From positions 3,348,001-3,412,000 of the forward strand of contig NZ_JACCAS010000001.1 in the NCBI RefSeq assembly GCF_013409255.1: DNA of 64,000 nt. The letters run 5' to 3'. Below are positions 8,985 through 17,765 of this stretch, in pieces. Source of the DNA: Paraburkholderia bryophila (lineage in GTDB: Bacteria; Pseudomonadota; Gammaproteobacteria; Burkholderiales; Burkholderiaceae). The position numbers were made by a program, and so were the translations under genes. The notes below the pieces were generated by a model, which made no database searches, was not told the origin of the DNA, and saw only the letters and a program-made list of their open reading frames with translations. Every line of letters begins with the position of its first letter. Position 1 is the stretch's first letter.

Positions 8985-10363
8985 CACCCGCGAATCGCCC
9001 AGCATTCCATCGTCAGACCCGGCAGATCGCCCGCGACGTGCAGCGCGAGTCCGCTGGATTTTTCCAGTTGCTTCCAAAGCTCGGCGCCCGTATCCAGTTC
9101 GAAGTAGTGATAGCTCGCGTGATACGGAATCTGTCGAGGCGCGACCGGCAGCGTGCGCAACGCGATGCCGGGCAGATGCAGATTCACCAGATCGGCGAGC
9201 CGCTCGGCCGGCCCGATCTTGATCTGTGCGGGAAAGCGCGCACGCACGGTCTCGGCGGGCAGATCGGCGTGCACGGCGAGCACGAAGCCGGCGCTATGCA
9301 GCAACTCGGGGCTCGGAATCCGCGCTACCCACACGCGGTGCGCGCGTTCCTGCAACTCGATCGCGACCGCGTTCTGTTCGAGCGCCGTCGACAACGCGCG
9401 CCGCAACTCGGCCATCAACGGCGAGAAGCTGCCTTGCAGATCGTCGTGCCGGTACGCTGGACGAACCGTCGGCCGGCGCTCGTGGCTCGTGTAAGTGGCG
9501 AGGTCGAACGCGAGCCGCAACCACTGCTGAAACAGCGATTCGGGATGCACCTCGCCGAGTTCGTGTTCGTGCGAAGTGTCGGCCTGCGCGCGATTGATCA
9601 GCGCGAGCAGCAGGAAGTCCGCGACTTCCGCGACGCCGCCGCGTCCCGGCCGCGACAGCCGGTTCGCCAACGCATCGCCGCGTTGCTCGAGCAGACCGTG
9701 CAACTCGCGGATGTAGCCGGCGAGCAGCGGATGCTGGCCGGCAATCAGCATCGGCGGAATGTAGTGTTTGTCGAGCACCAGATGGTTGTCACTACGCCGC
9801 TCGACCACGCGTAGCAGGCCGATGGCCTGCCATTCGCTACCTAGCTCAGACGCCGGTACCAGACGCAGTCGCGCGCGGGCGATCTGCACGCTGGCCGGTC
9901 CCAAGGCGACCGCGTTGCCGTCCACGATTTCGCGGACGTAGGCGCTATAGCGCGCGAGCGAATCGGCGCGTTCCTCGAAGATCGTGTCTTCGCCGCCCGG
10001 CCGCCTGAGCGGCAACGCGAGCAGCACGAGCTGATCTTTTGCGTCGACGGGAATGTCGAGCGGGGCGGGTAGTTCGTCGGGACCGGTCAGCAGAAAGGGG
10101 GTGCCGTCCGGAAACACGCCTTGCGCCATGGTTAGCGACACTTTCCCCAAGGCTAACGCGTCGTGATCGATCTCGACACTCGTGAAGCCCCAGAACGCGC
10201 GCTGCAAGCCGCGACAACGCAATTGCACGTAGCTTTCGACATAACGCTCAAACTGCTGGAAATGCTGCGGCCGTAGATACATGCCTTCGGACCAGACGAC
10301 CTTGCTGCGGGACGCGCCCGAGTCTTTCGACGGTAAATTCAACGGCGCGGTGGAATGCTTCAT
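8984..10363 (-). CDS. tssK: T6SS baseplate protein TssK
   Basis: A 459-residue baseplate component that links the phage-like baseplate to the TssJLM membrane complex. The family hallmark is near the N-terminus: KVVWSEGMYLRPQHFQQ, with the YLRPQHFQ motif of the ImpJ/VasE family. Length is normal (about 445-460). The ATG at 10363 is preferred over an upstream TTG because it overlaps the tssJ stop as ATGA, the same coupling used by tssL and tssM downstream. Confidence 0.95.
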   Translation of the reverse strand: MKHSTAPLNLPSKDSGASRSKVVWSEGMYLRPQHFQQFERYVESYVQLRCRGLQRAFWGFTSVEIDHDALALGKVSLTMAQGVFPDGTPFLLTGPDELPAPLDIPVDAKDQLVLLALPLRRPGGEDTIFEERADSLARYSAYVREIVDGNAVALGPASVQIARARLRLVPASELGSEWQAIGLLRVVERRSDNHLVLDKHYIPPMLIAGQHPLLAGYIRELHGLLEQRGDALANRLSRPGRGGVAEVADFLLLALINRAQADTSHEHELGEVHPESLFQQWLRLAFDLATYTSHERRPTVRPAYRHDDLQGSFSPLMAELRRALSTALEQNAVAIELQERAHRVWVARIPSPELLHSAGFVLAVHADLPAETVRARFPAQIKIGPAERLADLVNLHLPGIALRTLPVAPRQIPYHASYHYFELDTGAELWKQLEKSSGLALHVAGDLPGLTMECWAIRG

Positions 10364-10950
10364 CAAGGGTTCCGATTCAGGGTTCGGACGACGATGCCGC
10401 TGTCATCCAGTTTCACTTGCACTTGCACGACGAGTCGCTGCGGTTCGAATGGCCAGAAAGAGGGGCGGCTGGACTCGTCGGCGACGGGCAACGCGATTGC
10501 GACGCGCCAGACGTGCCGGTTCAATTCGCGGTAACCGGCGACGATGCCCAGCGAGCGCGTCCGTGCGTCGCCTGTCCGTTCGATCGACCGTTCGAGCGTC
10601 CGTTGTTCGCCAGGTCGCAGGATGAGCTGGTCGAACCCGACGAGGTCGTCACCGAGGCTTGCCTTTGCGTGGTCCTGCAACGGCGCGAAGCCGCTCGCGG
10701 TGAAGGCCGCGGTCGATTTCAGGTCGTAGATGCCGACGAGAATCGGTGCGGGTCGTCCGAGGCTGTCTGGATTGACGGTTGGGCTGGCGTCGAGAGACAG
10801 CGTGAAGGCGGTGTCTGCGGGTGGGCTTGTTGTTGCACAGCCCGTTAGCAGGATGAGCAGGGTCAACTGGGTCAGCAGAGCCAGTGGCATTAGCCGCGTT
10901 AGAGGAGACGCCGTCGCTGGAAACCGCGCGCGCCATTGCATCGGGATCAT
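10363..10950 (-). CDS. tssJ: T6SS outer-membrane lipoprotein TssJ
   Basis: A 195-residue lipoprotein precursor. A hydrophobic signal segment ends in the lipobox LLTGC near residue 38, so the mature protein would be acylated on Cys and held in the outer membrane, where TssJ binds the periplasmic end of TssM. The body shows the beta-sandwich pattern of the VasD/Lip family, with the L1-loop region (YDLKSTAAFTASGFAPLQ) that contacts TssM. It is the first gene of the tssJKLM block and follows the PAAR-like gene by 7 bp. An internal Met at residue 4 is an alternative start. Confidence 0.88.
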   Translation of the reverse strand: MIPMQWRARFPATASPLTRLMPLALLTQLTLLILLTGCATTSPPADTAFTLSLDASPTVNPDSLGRPAPILVGIYDLKSTAAFTASGFAPLQDHAKASLGDDLVGFDQLILRPGEQRTLERSIERTGDARTRSLGIVAGYRELNRHVWRVAIALPVADESSRPSFWPFEPQRLVVQVQVKLDDSGIVVRTLNRNP

Positions 10951-10957
10951 GCGCGGA

Positions 10958-11347
10958 TCAACCTGCCAGATTAAGAATGTGCGTCTGACTGGGCGAGGTG
11001 CCCGTGCCTATCGCGTTGGTCGCATTCTGTTGCGTGGGGTCGGTCATCCGGGTAGTCGGCATGCCGTGCAGCAGTACCGTGTTGGCGCCGCTGATATGGC
11101 GCGAACTCGCGCAGACGGTGCTGGAACTGACGCCGCCCATCGAGCCAGGCGCGTCCCCGGTGGTGACCGGAATGAGGGTCGCGAGGTTGTGGGCGGGCGC
11201 GCAGGCGACCAGGATGTTGCTGACGTTCGGAATCGCCTGCACGCGTTGGGCGTTGTTGTCGTAAGCGACCGGCACGCCCAGCGGCGGGGTCTTGTTGACG
11301 CTGATGGCGTCGTTGGCGCCGGCCGCGCTTGAATTGACCATGACCAT
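10958..11347 (-). CDS. PAAR-like DUF4150 protein (T6SS spike tip)
   Basis: A 129-residue protein of the DUF4150 family, a PAAR-like fold that caps the VgrG spike. The N-terminal region has VSVNKTPPLGVPVAYDN-type sequence (here ISVNKTPPLGVPVAYDN), and the rest holds the conserved TGDAPGSMGGV and small cysteine/histidine-containing segments. No C-terminal toxin extension is present: the protein ends right after the domain. The start at ATG 11347 is set by an AGGAG ribosome site five bases upstream; the longer frame to 11470 overlaps the preceding gene and is rejected. It probably forms the tip with VgrG from the same cassette. Confidence 0.85.
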   Translation of the reverse strand: MVMVNSSAAGANDAISVNKTPPLGVPVAYDNNAQRVQAIPNVSNILVACAPAHNLATLIPVTTGDAPGSMGGVSSSTVCASSRHISGANTVLLHGMPTTRMTDPTQQNATNAIGTGTSPSQTHILNLAG

Positions 11348-11355
11348 GGATACTC

Positions 11356-12015
11356 CTAGCCGAGGTGGATTTGTTGGGCGTCGAGCTTCGCCAGACGCTC
11401 GGCGGTCAGCAACGTGTGCTTGCCATGCAGACGCACGGCCTCCGATGCGGCGTAGTCGAGATGGGCGCAACGCAGGTGATCGACCGTCTCGACCGTGCGA
11501 AAACTTGTCTTCGCGATGTGCACGACACGCTCGAAGACGCTCTCCAGGCTTTTACCGATCAACCGCAATGCACCGGCGCGGCCTTCGAACTCGGCGCAGT
11601 TGATCGATGCTTTACGCGCGACGAGCGTCGCTTCGTCCGCGTCGAGTGCGAGGCGCTTGCCGTGCAACGCCAGGTCGTTGTCCGCGTGCAGTTGAAGGCC
11701 CTGTTCGGCGCGAATATGGATATGGCTCGACGATTCGAGCAGTAGATCGCCGCCGACGCGAATGCATGCGCCGCGCCCGTGAGGCCGGTCAAGGATCGCC
11801 AGCACGTGGGGGCGTTGCGGCTCGACGTGGCTCACGATGACGCGGTCGCCGATCTCAGGCGCGATCAGGCAACTGAACGCGCGTCGGCAAGTTAGTCGGG
11901 TACCCGCGCAGGCCACCAGCAGCATGTCGTCGTGAAGTAACGCGAGCACGGTGCCGGTGGTTTCGCTGGTTTCGGCCGGTGGCGGCGTTCTTAATTCGGC
12001 TACGGTTGATGTCAT
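11356..12015 (-). CDS. DUF3540 domain protein of the T6SS spike cassette
   Basis: A 219-residue protein matching the DUF3540 pattern seen next to DUF2169 and DUF4150 genes. The N-terminal half resembles an OB-like/gp5-like segment (VLALLHDDMLLVACAG, then EIGDRVIVSHVE). The C-terminal half is a regular run with a hydrophobic residue every few positions (GGDLLLESSSHIHIRAEQGL, HADNDLALHGKRLALDADE), consistent with a beta-helix like that of VgrG C-termini. The start overlaps the stop of the pentapeptide gene (ATGA). Function unknown; a spike extension or VgrG-like adaptor is an inference from fold pattern and position. Confidence 0.75.
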   Translation of the reverse strand: MTSTVAELRTPPPAETSETTGTVLALLHDDMLLVACAGTRLTCRRAFSCLIAPEIGDRVIVSHVEPQRPHVLAILDRPHGRGACIRVGGDLLLESSSHIHIRAEQGLQLHADNDLALHGKRLALDADEATLVARKASINCAEFEGRAGALRLIGKSLESVFERVVHIAKTSFRTVETVDHLRCAHLDYAASEAVRLHGKHTLLTAERLAKLDAQQIHLG

Positions 12016-13145
12016 AGAGATTCTGAGGTGGAGAGCAGTGCTGCGCGATCGTTCCGACGTGACGACCAGGCGCGCGCGGCTTCCAGTGCGATGTCGCTGG
12101 CGGCTACGCCGGGTTGGTCTTGCCAGGGGGCGGGTGGGGGCTTGCGGTCGGGGTGGACGCGCGCGCCGCTGGCATCGGCGCGCGCCCCATCAAAGCGCGT
12201 TCGCGCAAACAACGCCTCGTGAAAATCCGCGCCGTGCAGCAACGCCGACGAGAAATCCGCACTGTCGAGTCGCGTCTGCACGAAGCGCGCGCCACTCGCA
12301 TCGGCGCGATGCAACACCGCGCCGGACAAATCCGCACGGCTGAAATCGGCGCTTGCCGCGCGAGCATCGACCCAGATGCTGTTCGGCAGGCGCGCACCAC
12401 GGCACTGCGCGTGGTTCACGCGCGCCTCGAAGAAGTTAGCGAAGGGAGCGTCCACGTCGTCCAGCACCGCGTGGTCGAGTTCAGCGCCTTGAAAATTGCA
12501 GCGCGACAGCCGCGCCGATGTGAAGTCCACACCACGGAGTTCGGCGCGAATGAACTGGCATTGATCGAATACCTGTCCGCGAAACGTTTGTCCCGTCAGA
12601 TTCGATTCGCTAAAAATAACGCGGTCGAAGCCGCTCTGCGCGAAACGCACATCGCGCAAATCCAGTCGATAGAAAAGGCTCTGGCGAACCGCGGCGGCCG
12701 ACCAGTCCGCGCCATCCATGGGCGTTTCGTCGAAACAGGCGAAGTCGAGTTGCACCGAGTCGAACTGGCAGCCGCTCAGCTCGCACTTAAGAAAGGCGAG
12801 GCGAACTGCGCGCGCTCGCGTGAAGCGTGTGCCGCTTGCGTGCGTGTCGGTGAAACGGCAATCGTCGAGCGTGCCGTCGGTGAGGTTCGTGCGCACCAAC
12901 TCGCCTTTCAGGAAGACGCTCCTCGACAGGTCGGCACAAGTCAGATCGACGTCCGTGAAGCGGCACTCGTTGAACACGCATTCGCCGAGCCGCGCGTGAG
13001 CGAGTTGCGTGCCGCTGAACGTAACGTTCGCGAAGATGCCACCCGACAGATCGCATTGCGTCAAGTCGAGCGGTCCCACTGACTGCCGCTCGATGATTTC
13101 ACCTCGATGGACCATCTGTTGGAGTTGTTCGCGCGTGAGACTCAT
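12012..13145 (-). CDS. Pentapeptide-repeat protein of the T6SS spike cassette
   Basis: A 377-residue protein made almost entirely of A(D/N)LXX-type pentapeptides from about residue 20 to 335 (for example LTCADLSRSVFLKGELVRTN and ADFSRADLSGAVLHRADASG). Such repeats form a right-handed quadrilateral beta-helix. There is no signal peptide, membrane helix or enzyme motif. It sits between the DUF2169-pentapeptide fusion and DUF3540 genes with 4-nt stop/start overlaps on both sides, so it is translated with the spike cassette. It could be a structural spike element, an effector or an effector carrier; the sequence does not decide between these. Confidence 0.85.
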   Translation of the reverse strand: MSLTREQLQQMVHRGEIIERQSVGPLDLTQCDLSGGIFANVTFSGTQLAHARLGECVFNECRFTDVDLTCADLSRSVFLKGELVRTNLTDGTLDDCRFTDTHASGTRFTRARAVRLAFLKCELSGCQFDSVQLDFACFDETPMDGADWSAAAVRQSLFYRLDLRDVRFAQSGFDRVIFSESNLTGQTFRGQVFDQCQFIRAELRGVDFTSARLSRCNFQGAELDHAVLDDVDAPFANFFEARVNHAQCRGARLPNSIWVDARAASADFSRADLSGAVLHRADASGARFVQTRLDSADFSSALLHGADFHEALFARTRFDGARADASGARVHPDRKPPPAPWQDQPGVAASDIALEAARAWSSRRNDRAALLSTSESL

Positions 13146-15754
13146 GCCGGACTCGCCAACGGGTGGAGCACGACCTGCTCCAGGTAAGCGCCGTCGAATT
13201 GCGAGCCGTCGCCGCTCCGTGAAACGTCATCCAGCAAAACTTCGGCGAGATTGGCGCGAAACAGATTCGCTTCGTGCAGGTTTGCGCCGCGCAGATCGGC
13301 ACCCCGCAGATAGCCGCCGATCAAGTCCGCGCCTGCCAGCCTCGCGCCGCGCAGATCGGTGCGCACCAGGTAGCCGTTCTCGATCCGCACGCCTTGCAGA
13401 TTGGCGCTGTGCAGGCAAGCATCGGAGAAGTCGCATTGGTCGATCCTCGCATGGCTGAAATTGGCGCCCTTCGCGCTGGCTTGACGGAAGTTCACCTCGC
13501 TGAGCGTGGCGTGCGAGAAGTCGGCGCGATCCAGCACGCTGTCTTTCAGGAAGCCGGCCTGGCGCAACGTGGCGCGATCGAAACGGATACCGGCCGCCGA
13601 GGTGTCGATGCAGGCAAAGCCGTGAATGTCGGCCTCGGAAAAACTGACGTGCTCGGCCGTGCACTGGATCAACGCCAGCTTGCGGATTTGCGCGCGGCTG
13701 AAGTCGACGTGCTGAAAAGCCTGCTCGATGAACGCCAGATCGCTCAGCCTGGCCTCGCGGAAATCGACGGAATCGAAACGACACTGACTGAAGCGGGCTC
13801 GTTCGACCGATGCGCGGCGCAGCTTGCATCGGTGAAATTGAGTGCGGTCGAACAGAGCGCCGTCGAGCGTTGCTTCGTCGAAATCGGTGCCGTCGCAGTG
13901 CGCCAGCGAGAGGTTGGCGCGGCTTAGATTCGCACCGCGTAAGGTGGCGCGGCTGAGCGTGGCGCGGACAAGCACCGCGTCGCTCAACGTGGCGCCGGTG
14001 AGATCGGCGCCGGTGAGGTCGGCGTTTTCGAGCATTGCGTCCGACAGCAGCGCGCCGCGCAAACTCAGGCCGCTTAGATCGGCGCCGGTCAGGTCGAGAC
14101 CGGCGAGCGATTCGCCGTTGGCATGCAGGGTTATGACGCGGTTACGTATCGTACGAGCCGCAGCCGTATTCGCGTCGAGGCGGGGGGCGGCCTCCTGATA
14201 GTGCGCGGCATGGCGGTAGGCTTGGCGTAGTTTGAGGGTCGCCTCGCGTGCCATGTCGGCCATTCCGGCTTGCACGGAATAAACGGGATCAATTGGATCG
14301 ACGGGCGGCGTGTTGTCGTGAGGCAGCGTCGGCGGCCCGCGTCTTGGCGCCGTGGGCGGACAGCGGGCGGCGTGTTCGTTCTCGATACGCTGCCGCGTCT
14401 GGTCGAGCGCGGCGCGCTGTTCGCTCGCCAGTTGTTCCTGACGCTGCACGAACTCGGCCAGATCGTCGAGCCGCGGTGCATGCGTCGGGCCAGGCGATGT
14501 TGCGAACGCATCGGCGGGGAACGGGATGCCTGCGTGCTGCGCGGATAAGGCGGCTTCGTCGGCGAGCGATCGCGCGCGGTTTAACAGGTTGCGCTGCCAT
14601 GCGCCTTGCGATGGATCGCCAGGCGTGCCGGCGTTGTCGCGCGTCGAGTCGGCGGGTGTCGACGCGGCTGTCGACGCGGGCATCAGGTCGCTATCGCGCA
14701 ATGCATGCAGCGCGCCATGCTGACGGTCCATACGCAATTCGAAAACACGCTGATAGTGCTCCGCTGATCGAGCTTGGCTGCTTGCCTCGGCGGCGATCAG
14801 CAAACAGGCGATGTCATGAGCATCGAACGCTTCGATTTCCGCGACGCCGTGAAAAATCATCACCACCCGCTCGCGATGGGGAATGAACCAGGCGGTCGTC
14901 AGACGCATCGCGATCTCAGTCAGCAACTTGGACTGACGACGCTGGATAAAGCTGCGAGCACGCAACGCGGGCAAGACGCCCGCGATCACTTCGCGCTCGG
15001 GATGCAGGCGCGTGATCGCATAGGCCGCGCCGTCCGGCAGCGCCGTGTGTGCCGGCAATTGCTGATCCAGCGGTGCGACGTTGAAATAGCGACGGTCCAT
15101 CGTGCGAGGAAAGCCGGGGCGATCCTGCTCATGCCACACCTCGTCTAACTGACCGAAGAGCGCGCTGCGTTGCGGCCAACTCGGCGCGATCGGCGTCAAG
15201 GCGGCGGGGGCGGCGTGTTGCCCACGCTGCGTGAGCGCGTTCGCCGCGTATTCGATATTGGGCAGTAGAGACGGCGTGTTGCGGTCGTCGCCGATTGCGC
15301 TGCTGAATCCCCGGCCGACGGGATTGTCCGCATAACCGGCACCGCCGTAGGCATGCGGCCAGTCGATTCGTAGCGATTCGAACGGTTTGGCCGCCGTGGC
15401 TGTATTGCCGTTCCAGTTGCGCTCGCCTGATACGTGCAATTGCTTTTCCACGCCCGCGAAGCGGATGCCGACGTGGCAAGTATTCGCGCGGTCGCCGCGG
15501 TGGCCGCGTTCACAATACTTGCCGTAGGCATTCGCGGACACCAGAAACTCGGCGTGCGACTTGGGCATTGCCGCGTCGAGCGTATAGCCCGCCAGTTCAT
15601 CACCAACCGTATTCCACAATTCGGATTCGCTCACGATTTGCGGTGTCGCGCCGAGCGTCGCCATGACCGGAATCGCGATGCCGAGGTGTTCGCGACCGTG
15701 CGCGCGGTAGGGGCGCGTCAGGATGCCGAGCGGCGTGGGTTTGATGATTTTCAT
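13142..15754 (-). CDS. DUF2169 adaptor-like protein fused to pentapeptide repeats
   Basis: An 870-residue protein. Residues about 1-290 are the DUF2169 domain (KPTPLGILTRPYRAHGREHL at the start, then ESELWNTVGDEL and RIDWPHAYGGAGYADNPVGRG). DUF2169 proteins are known T6SS adaptor/chaperone proteins that help load effectors on VgrG. A helical, Gln/Arg/Glu-rich middle follows (about 360-530), and roughly the last 310 residues are pentapeptide repeats (LTGADLSGLSLRGALLSDAM and onward). The start is placed at ATG 15754, where DUF2169 similarity begins; the extension to 15928 runs into vgrG. The fusion suggests adaptor and beta-helix act as one unit. Confidence 0.85.
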   Translation of the reverse strand: MKIIKPTPLGILTRPYRAHGREHLGIAIPVMATLGATPQIVSESELWNTVGDELAGYTLDAAMPKSHAEFLVSANAYGKYCERGHRGDRANTCHVGIRFAGVEKQLHVSGERNWNGNTATAAKPFESLRIDWPHAYGGAGYADNPVGRGFSSAIGDDRNTPSLLPNIEYAANALTQRGQHAAPAALTPIAPSWPQRSALFGQLDEVWHEQDRPGFPRTMDRRYFNVAPLDQQLPAHTALPDGAAYAITRLHPEREVIAGVLPALRARSFIQRRQSKLLTEIAMRLTTAWFIPHRERVVMIFHGVAEIEAFDAHDIACLLIAAEASSQARSAEHYQRVFELRMDRQHGALHALRDSDLMPASTAASTPADSTRDNAGTPGDPSQGAWQRNLLNRARSLADEAALSAQHAGIPFPADAFATSPGPTHAPRLDDLAEFVQRQEQLASEQRAALDQTRQRIENEHAARCPPTAPRRGPPTLPHDNTPPVDPIDPVYSVQAGMADMAREATLKLRQAYRHAAHYQEAAPRLDANTAAARTIRNRVITLHANGESLAGLDLTGADLSGLSLRGALLSDAMLENADLTGADLTGATLSDAVLVRATLSRATLRGANLSRANLSLAHCDGTDFDEATLDGALFDRTQFHRCKLRRASVERARFSQCRFDSVDFREARLSDLAFIEQAFQHVDFSRAQIRKLALIQCTAEHVSFSEADIHGFACIDTSAAGIRFDRATLRQAGFLKDSVLDRADFSHATLSEVNFRQASAKGANFSHARIDQCDFSDACLHSANLQGVRIENGYLVRTDLRGARLAGADLIGGYLRGADLRGANLHEANLFRANLAEVLLDDVSRSGDGSQFDGAYLEQVVLHPLASPA

Positions 15755-15779
15755 GGCTGCCAGGTTCGGATGGCCGACG

Positions 15780-17693
15780 TCAGAACGTGACCGACAGGCC
15801 GACGGTGCTGTACGACACGCCGGTCGCACTGACGCTCGAACCGGTGCTACTGACCGAAGAGCCGGTAGAGGAAACCGATGAACCGGTGGAGGAAACCGAC
15901 GTCCCCGTCGTGGTGACGCTCGAGCCATTCGCGCCGACCCACGAACCGTTTGCGGCCATGGCCGAACCGGTCACGCCCGCGCTCGCTCCGGTCATGCTGA
16001 GTCCAGTGCCGAGCACGCTGATCTGGTGCGCCGTAAACGAGCGGGACGTGCCGAGCGTGATCGAGGTCGAATCGCCCTTGACCGAGATGGATGAACTGCC
16101 GCCGACGGAGGTCGACGTGTTGTTCGCGACCGATTCGGTTTTGTCGCCGCCGACGTCGTGCATCGCGTCGTTTTCCACCGACAGCGCGTAGTCGCGCTCC
16201 GCATGCAAGCTGATCTTTTCCACCCCGCGCTTGTCTTCGAAACTCAGCATGTTGGCGTTCGCGCGGGTGCCGCCGGGTGTGCGCGTGACGAAGCCGCTTT
16301 GCGTCGCGGCTTCCGGCAGGCTGAAAGGCGGCATCTGATCGGCGTTGTAGACGCGGCCGGTGACGAGCGGCCGGTCGAGTTCGCCGTTCAGAAAATCGAC
16401 CACGACCTCCTGACCGATTCGCGGCACGTGAATGCCGCCGAATTGTGCGCCGGCCCATGCGCTGGACACGCGCACCCAGCACGAACTGTTTTCGTCGTGC
16501 GCGCCGTAACGGTCCCAGCGAAACTGCAATTTCACGCGGCCGTATTGATCGGTCCACAGTTCGTGGCCGGCTGGTCCGACCACCACGGCGGTTTGCGGAC
16601 CGGTCGCCCTTGGCACAGCCGTCACGCTCGGCGCGCGATACGGCAGCGACGCGGGTTGTGCGATGAAATCGAATTCGTAGCGGGCTGTGCCGCTGCCGGT
16701 TGCGTAGCCGCTTTCCTGCAGTCGATAGCTCACGCCGACTATCAGGCAGGCGCGGTTTTCCACCTGCCGCGGACAGCCTTGCAACGTGAACAGGTAGCCC
16801 GGCGCGATCGCACGCAAACGCGTATGCGCCTGAATGCGCGCGTGCGCAGCCTGTTCCGCTTCAAGGCGTACACGTGCGTAGTGTTCGCCCTGATCGGTTT
16901 CGATATAGCCGCCGCGCCATTGGTATTTCGCGTATCCGCCGTGCTCGGCGCTCAACGGCCTGGCGCGCATCTGCGACAGATCGGCTTGCGGTTTGCGGAA
17001 GTCGTAGTCGTCGACGGTATAGGCGCCGGGGCTCAGTTCGACCGCTGGATGCCACGTGTGGACGCCTTCTTCGGTGGGCAGCGCGAGGCGGTCTGCGGCG
17101 AGCCAGGGCAGCGTCGCATGGCCTGGCAGCGGATCGTGCGCGCTGAGGTCGTCGGCCAGCACCAGCACCTGCTGGTCCGCTTCATGACGGAAAAAGTAGT
17201 AGATGCCTTCCTGCTCCATCAATCGGCTGACGAACGCAAAATCGCTCTCCTCGTACTGCACGCAGTAGTCCCATCTGCGATACGCGGTCAGCAGACGTTC
17301 GTCGACCTGGAAACGGTATTTGCCGAATACCTGCCGCAGAATCTCCACGACCGACAGGTTCTGGAAGATCCGGCAATCCGTGCTCTGCGTGAGATACCAG
17401 AGCCACGGACGTAGCGTGGCCGTATAGACATAGCTGCGCACCGTGCCGGTTTCGCGGCCGCTGAATGCGCAGCGCGCGATCTGTCCGCCGAGATGGCGCA
17501 GCGCACCGGCGCTCGTGACGATATCCAGCGAGAGCGGCTTGCCGAGCAGCGCATTCATATCGAGCGACGCGGAAGGGCTCACCAGTTCCACCTGAAACTC
17601 ATACAGCGACGACAGCCTTTCCGCGCCGGTCAGCGAACGGAACGCGAGCATGGCCGGATCGAGCGGCGTGTGTGCGGTGACGATGTGGTTCAT
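15780..17693 (-). CDS. vgrG: T6SS spike protein VgrG (TssI)
   Basis: A 637-residue trimeric spike. The N-terminal gp27-like part (about 1-370) includes AYRRWDYCVQYEESDFAFVS and LMEQEGIYYFF. The gp5-like OB segment contains GPAGHELWTDQYGRVKLQF and AGAQFGGIHVPRIGQEVVVD, the strongest family signatures. The C-terminal gp5C-like stem ends in short Ser/Thr/Gly/Val repeats. There is no extra toxin domain. The start has an AGGA site upstream. It heads a spike cassette with DUF2169, pentapeptide, DUF3540 and DUF4150 genes. tssG ends 72 bp upstream. Confidence 0.96.
   Translation of the reverse strand: MNHIVTAHTPLDPAMLAFRSLTGAERLSSLYEFQVELVSPSASLDMNALLGKPLSLDIVTSAGALRHLGGQIARCAFSGRETGTVRSYVYTATLRPWLWYLTQSTDCRIFQNLSVVEILRQVFGKYRFQVDERLLTAYRRWDYCVQYEESDFAFVSRLMEQEGIYYFFRHEADQQVLVLADDLSAHDPLPGHATLPWLAADRLALPTEEGVHTWHPAVELSPGAYTVDDYDFRKPQADLSQMRARPLSAEHGGYAKYQWRGGYIETDQGEHYARVRLEAEQAAHARIQAHTRLRAIAPGYLFTLQGCPRQVENRACLIVGVSYRLQESGYATGSGTARYEFDFIAQPASLPYRAPSVTAVPRATGPQTAVVVGPAGHELWTDQYGRVKLQFRWDRYGAHDENSSCWVRVSSAWAGAQFGGIHVPRIGQEVVVDFLNGELDRPLVTGRVYNADQMPPFSLPEAATQSGFVTRTPGGTRANANMLSFEDKRGVEKISLHAERDYALSVENDAMHDVGGDKTESVANNTSTSVGGSSSISVKGDSTSITLGTSRSFTAHQISVLGTGLSMTGASAGVTGSAMAANGSWVGANGSSVTTTGTSVSSTGSSVSSTGSSVSSTGSSVSATGVSYSTVGLSVTF
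15828..15912. repeat. 21-bp imperfect tandem repeat encoding the VgrG C-terminal stem
   Basis: About four 21-bp units near the vgrG 3' end, each encoding a seven-residue SVSSTGS-type motif. This fits a regular beta-helical needle; copy changes would lengthen or shorten it by a fixed step. Confidence 0.75.
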
Positions 17694-17765
17694 GACAAGT
17701 TTCCTGCTTGATGGGCGCGACGGGCGTGCGGGGCAGTGAATGCGGCTTCGGGGTTCGGGGGCTGC

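Noticed and set aside
7677..9107. Plus-strand frame opposite tssL
   Set aside because: Shadow frame; tssL and its overlaps fully explain the region.
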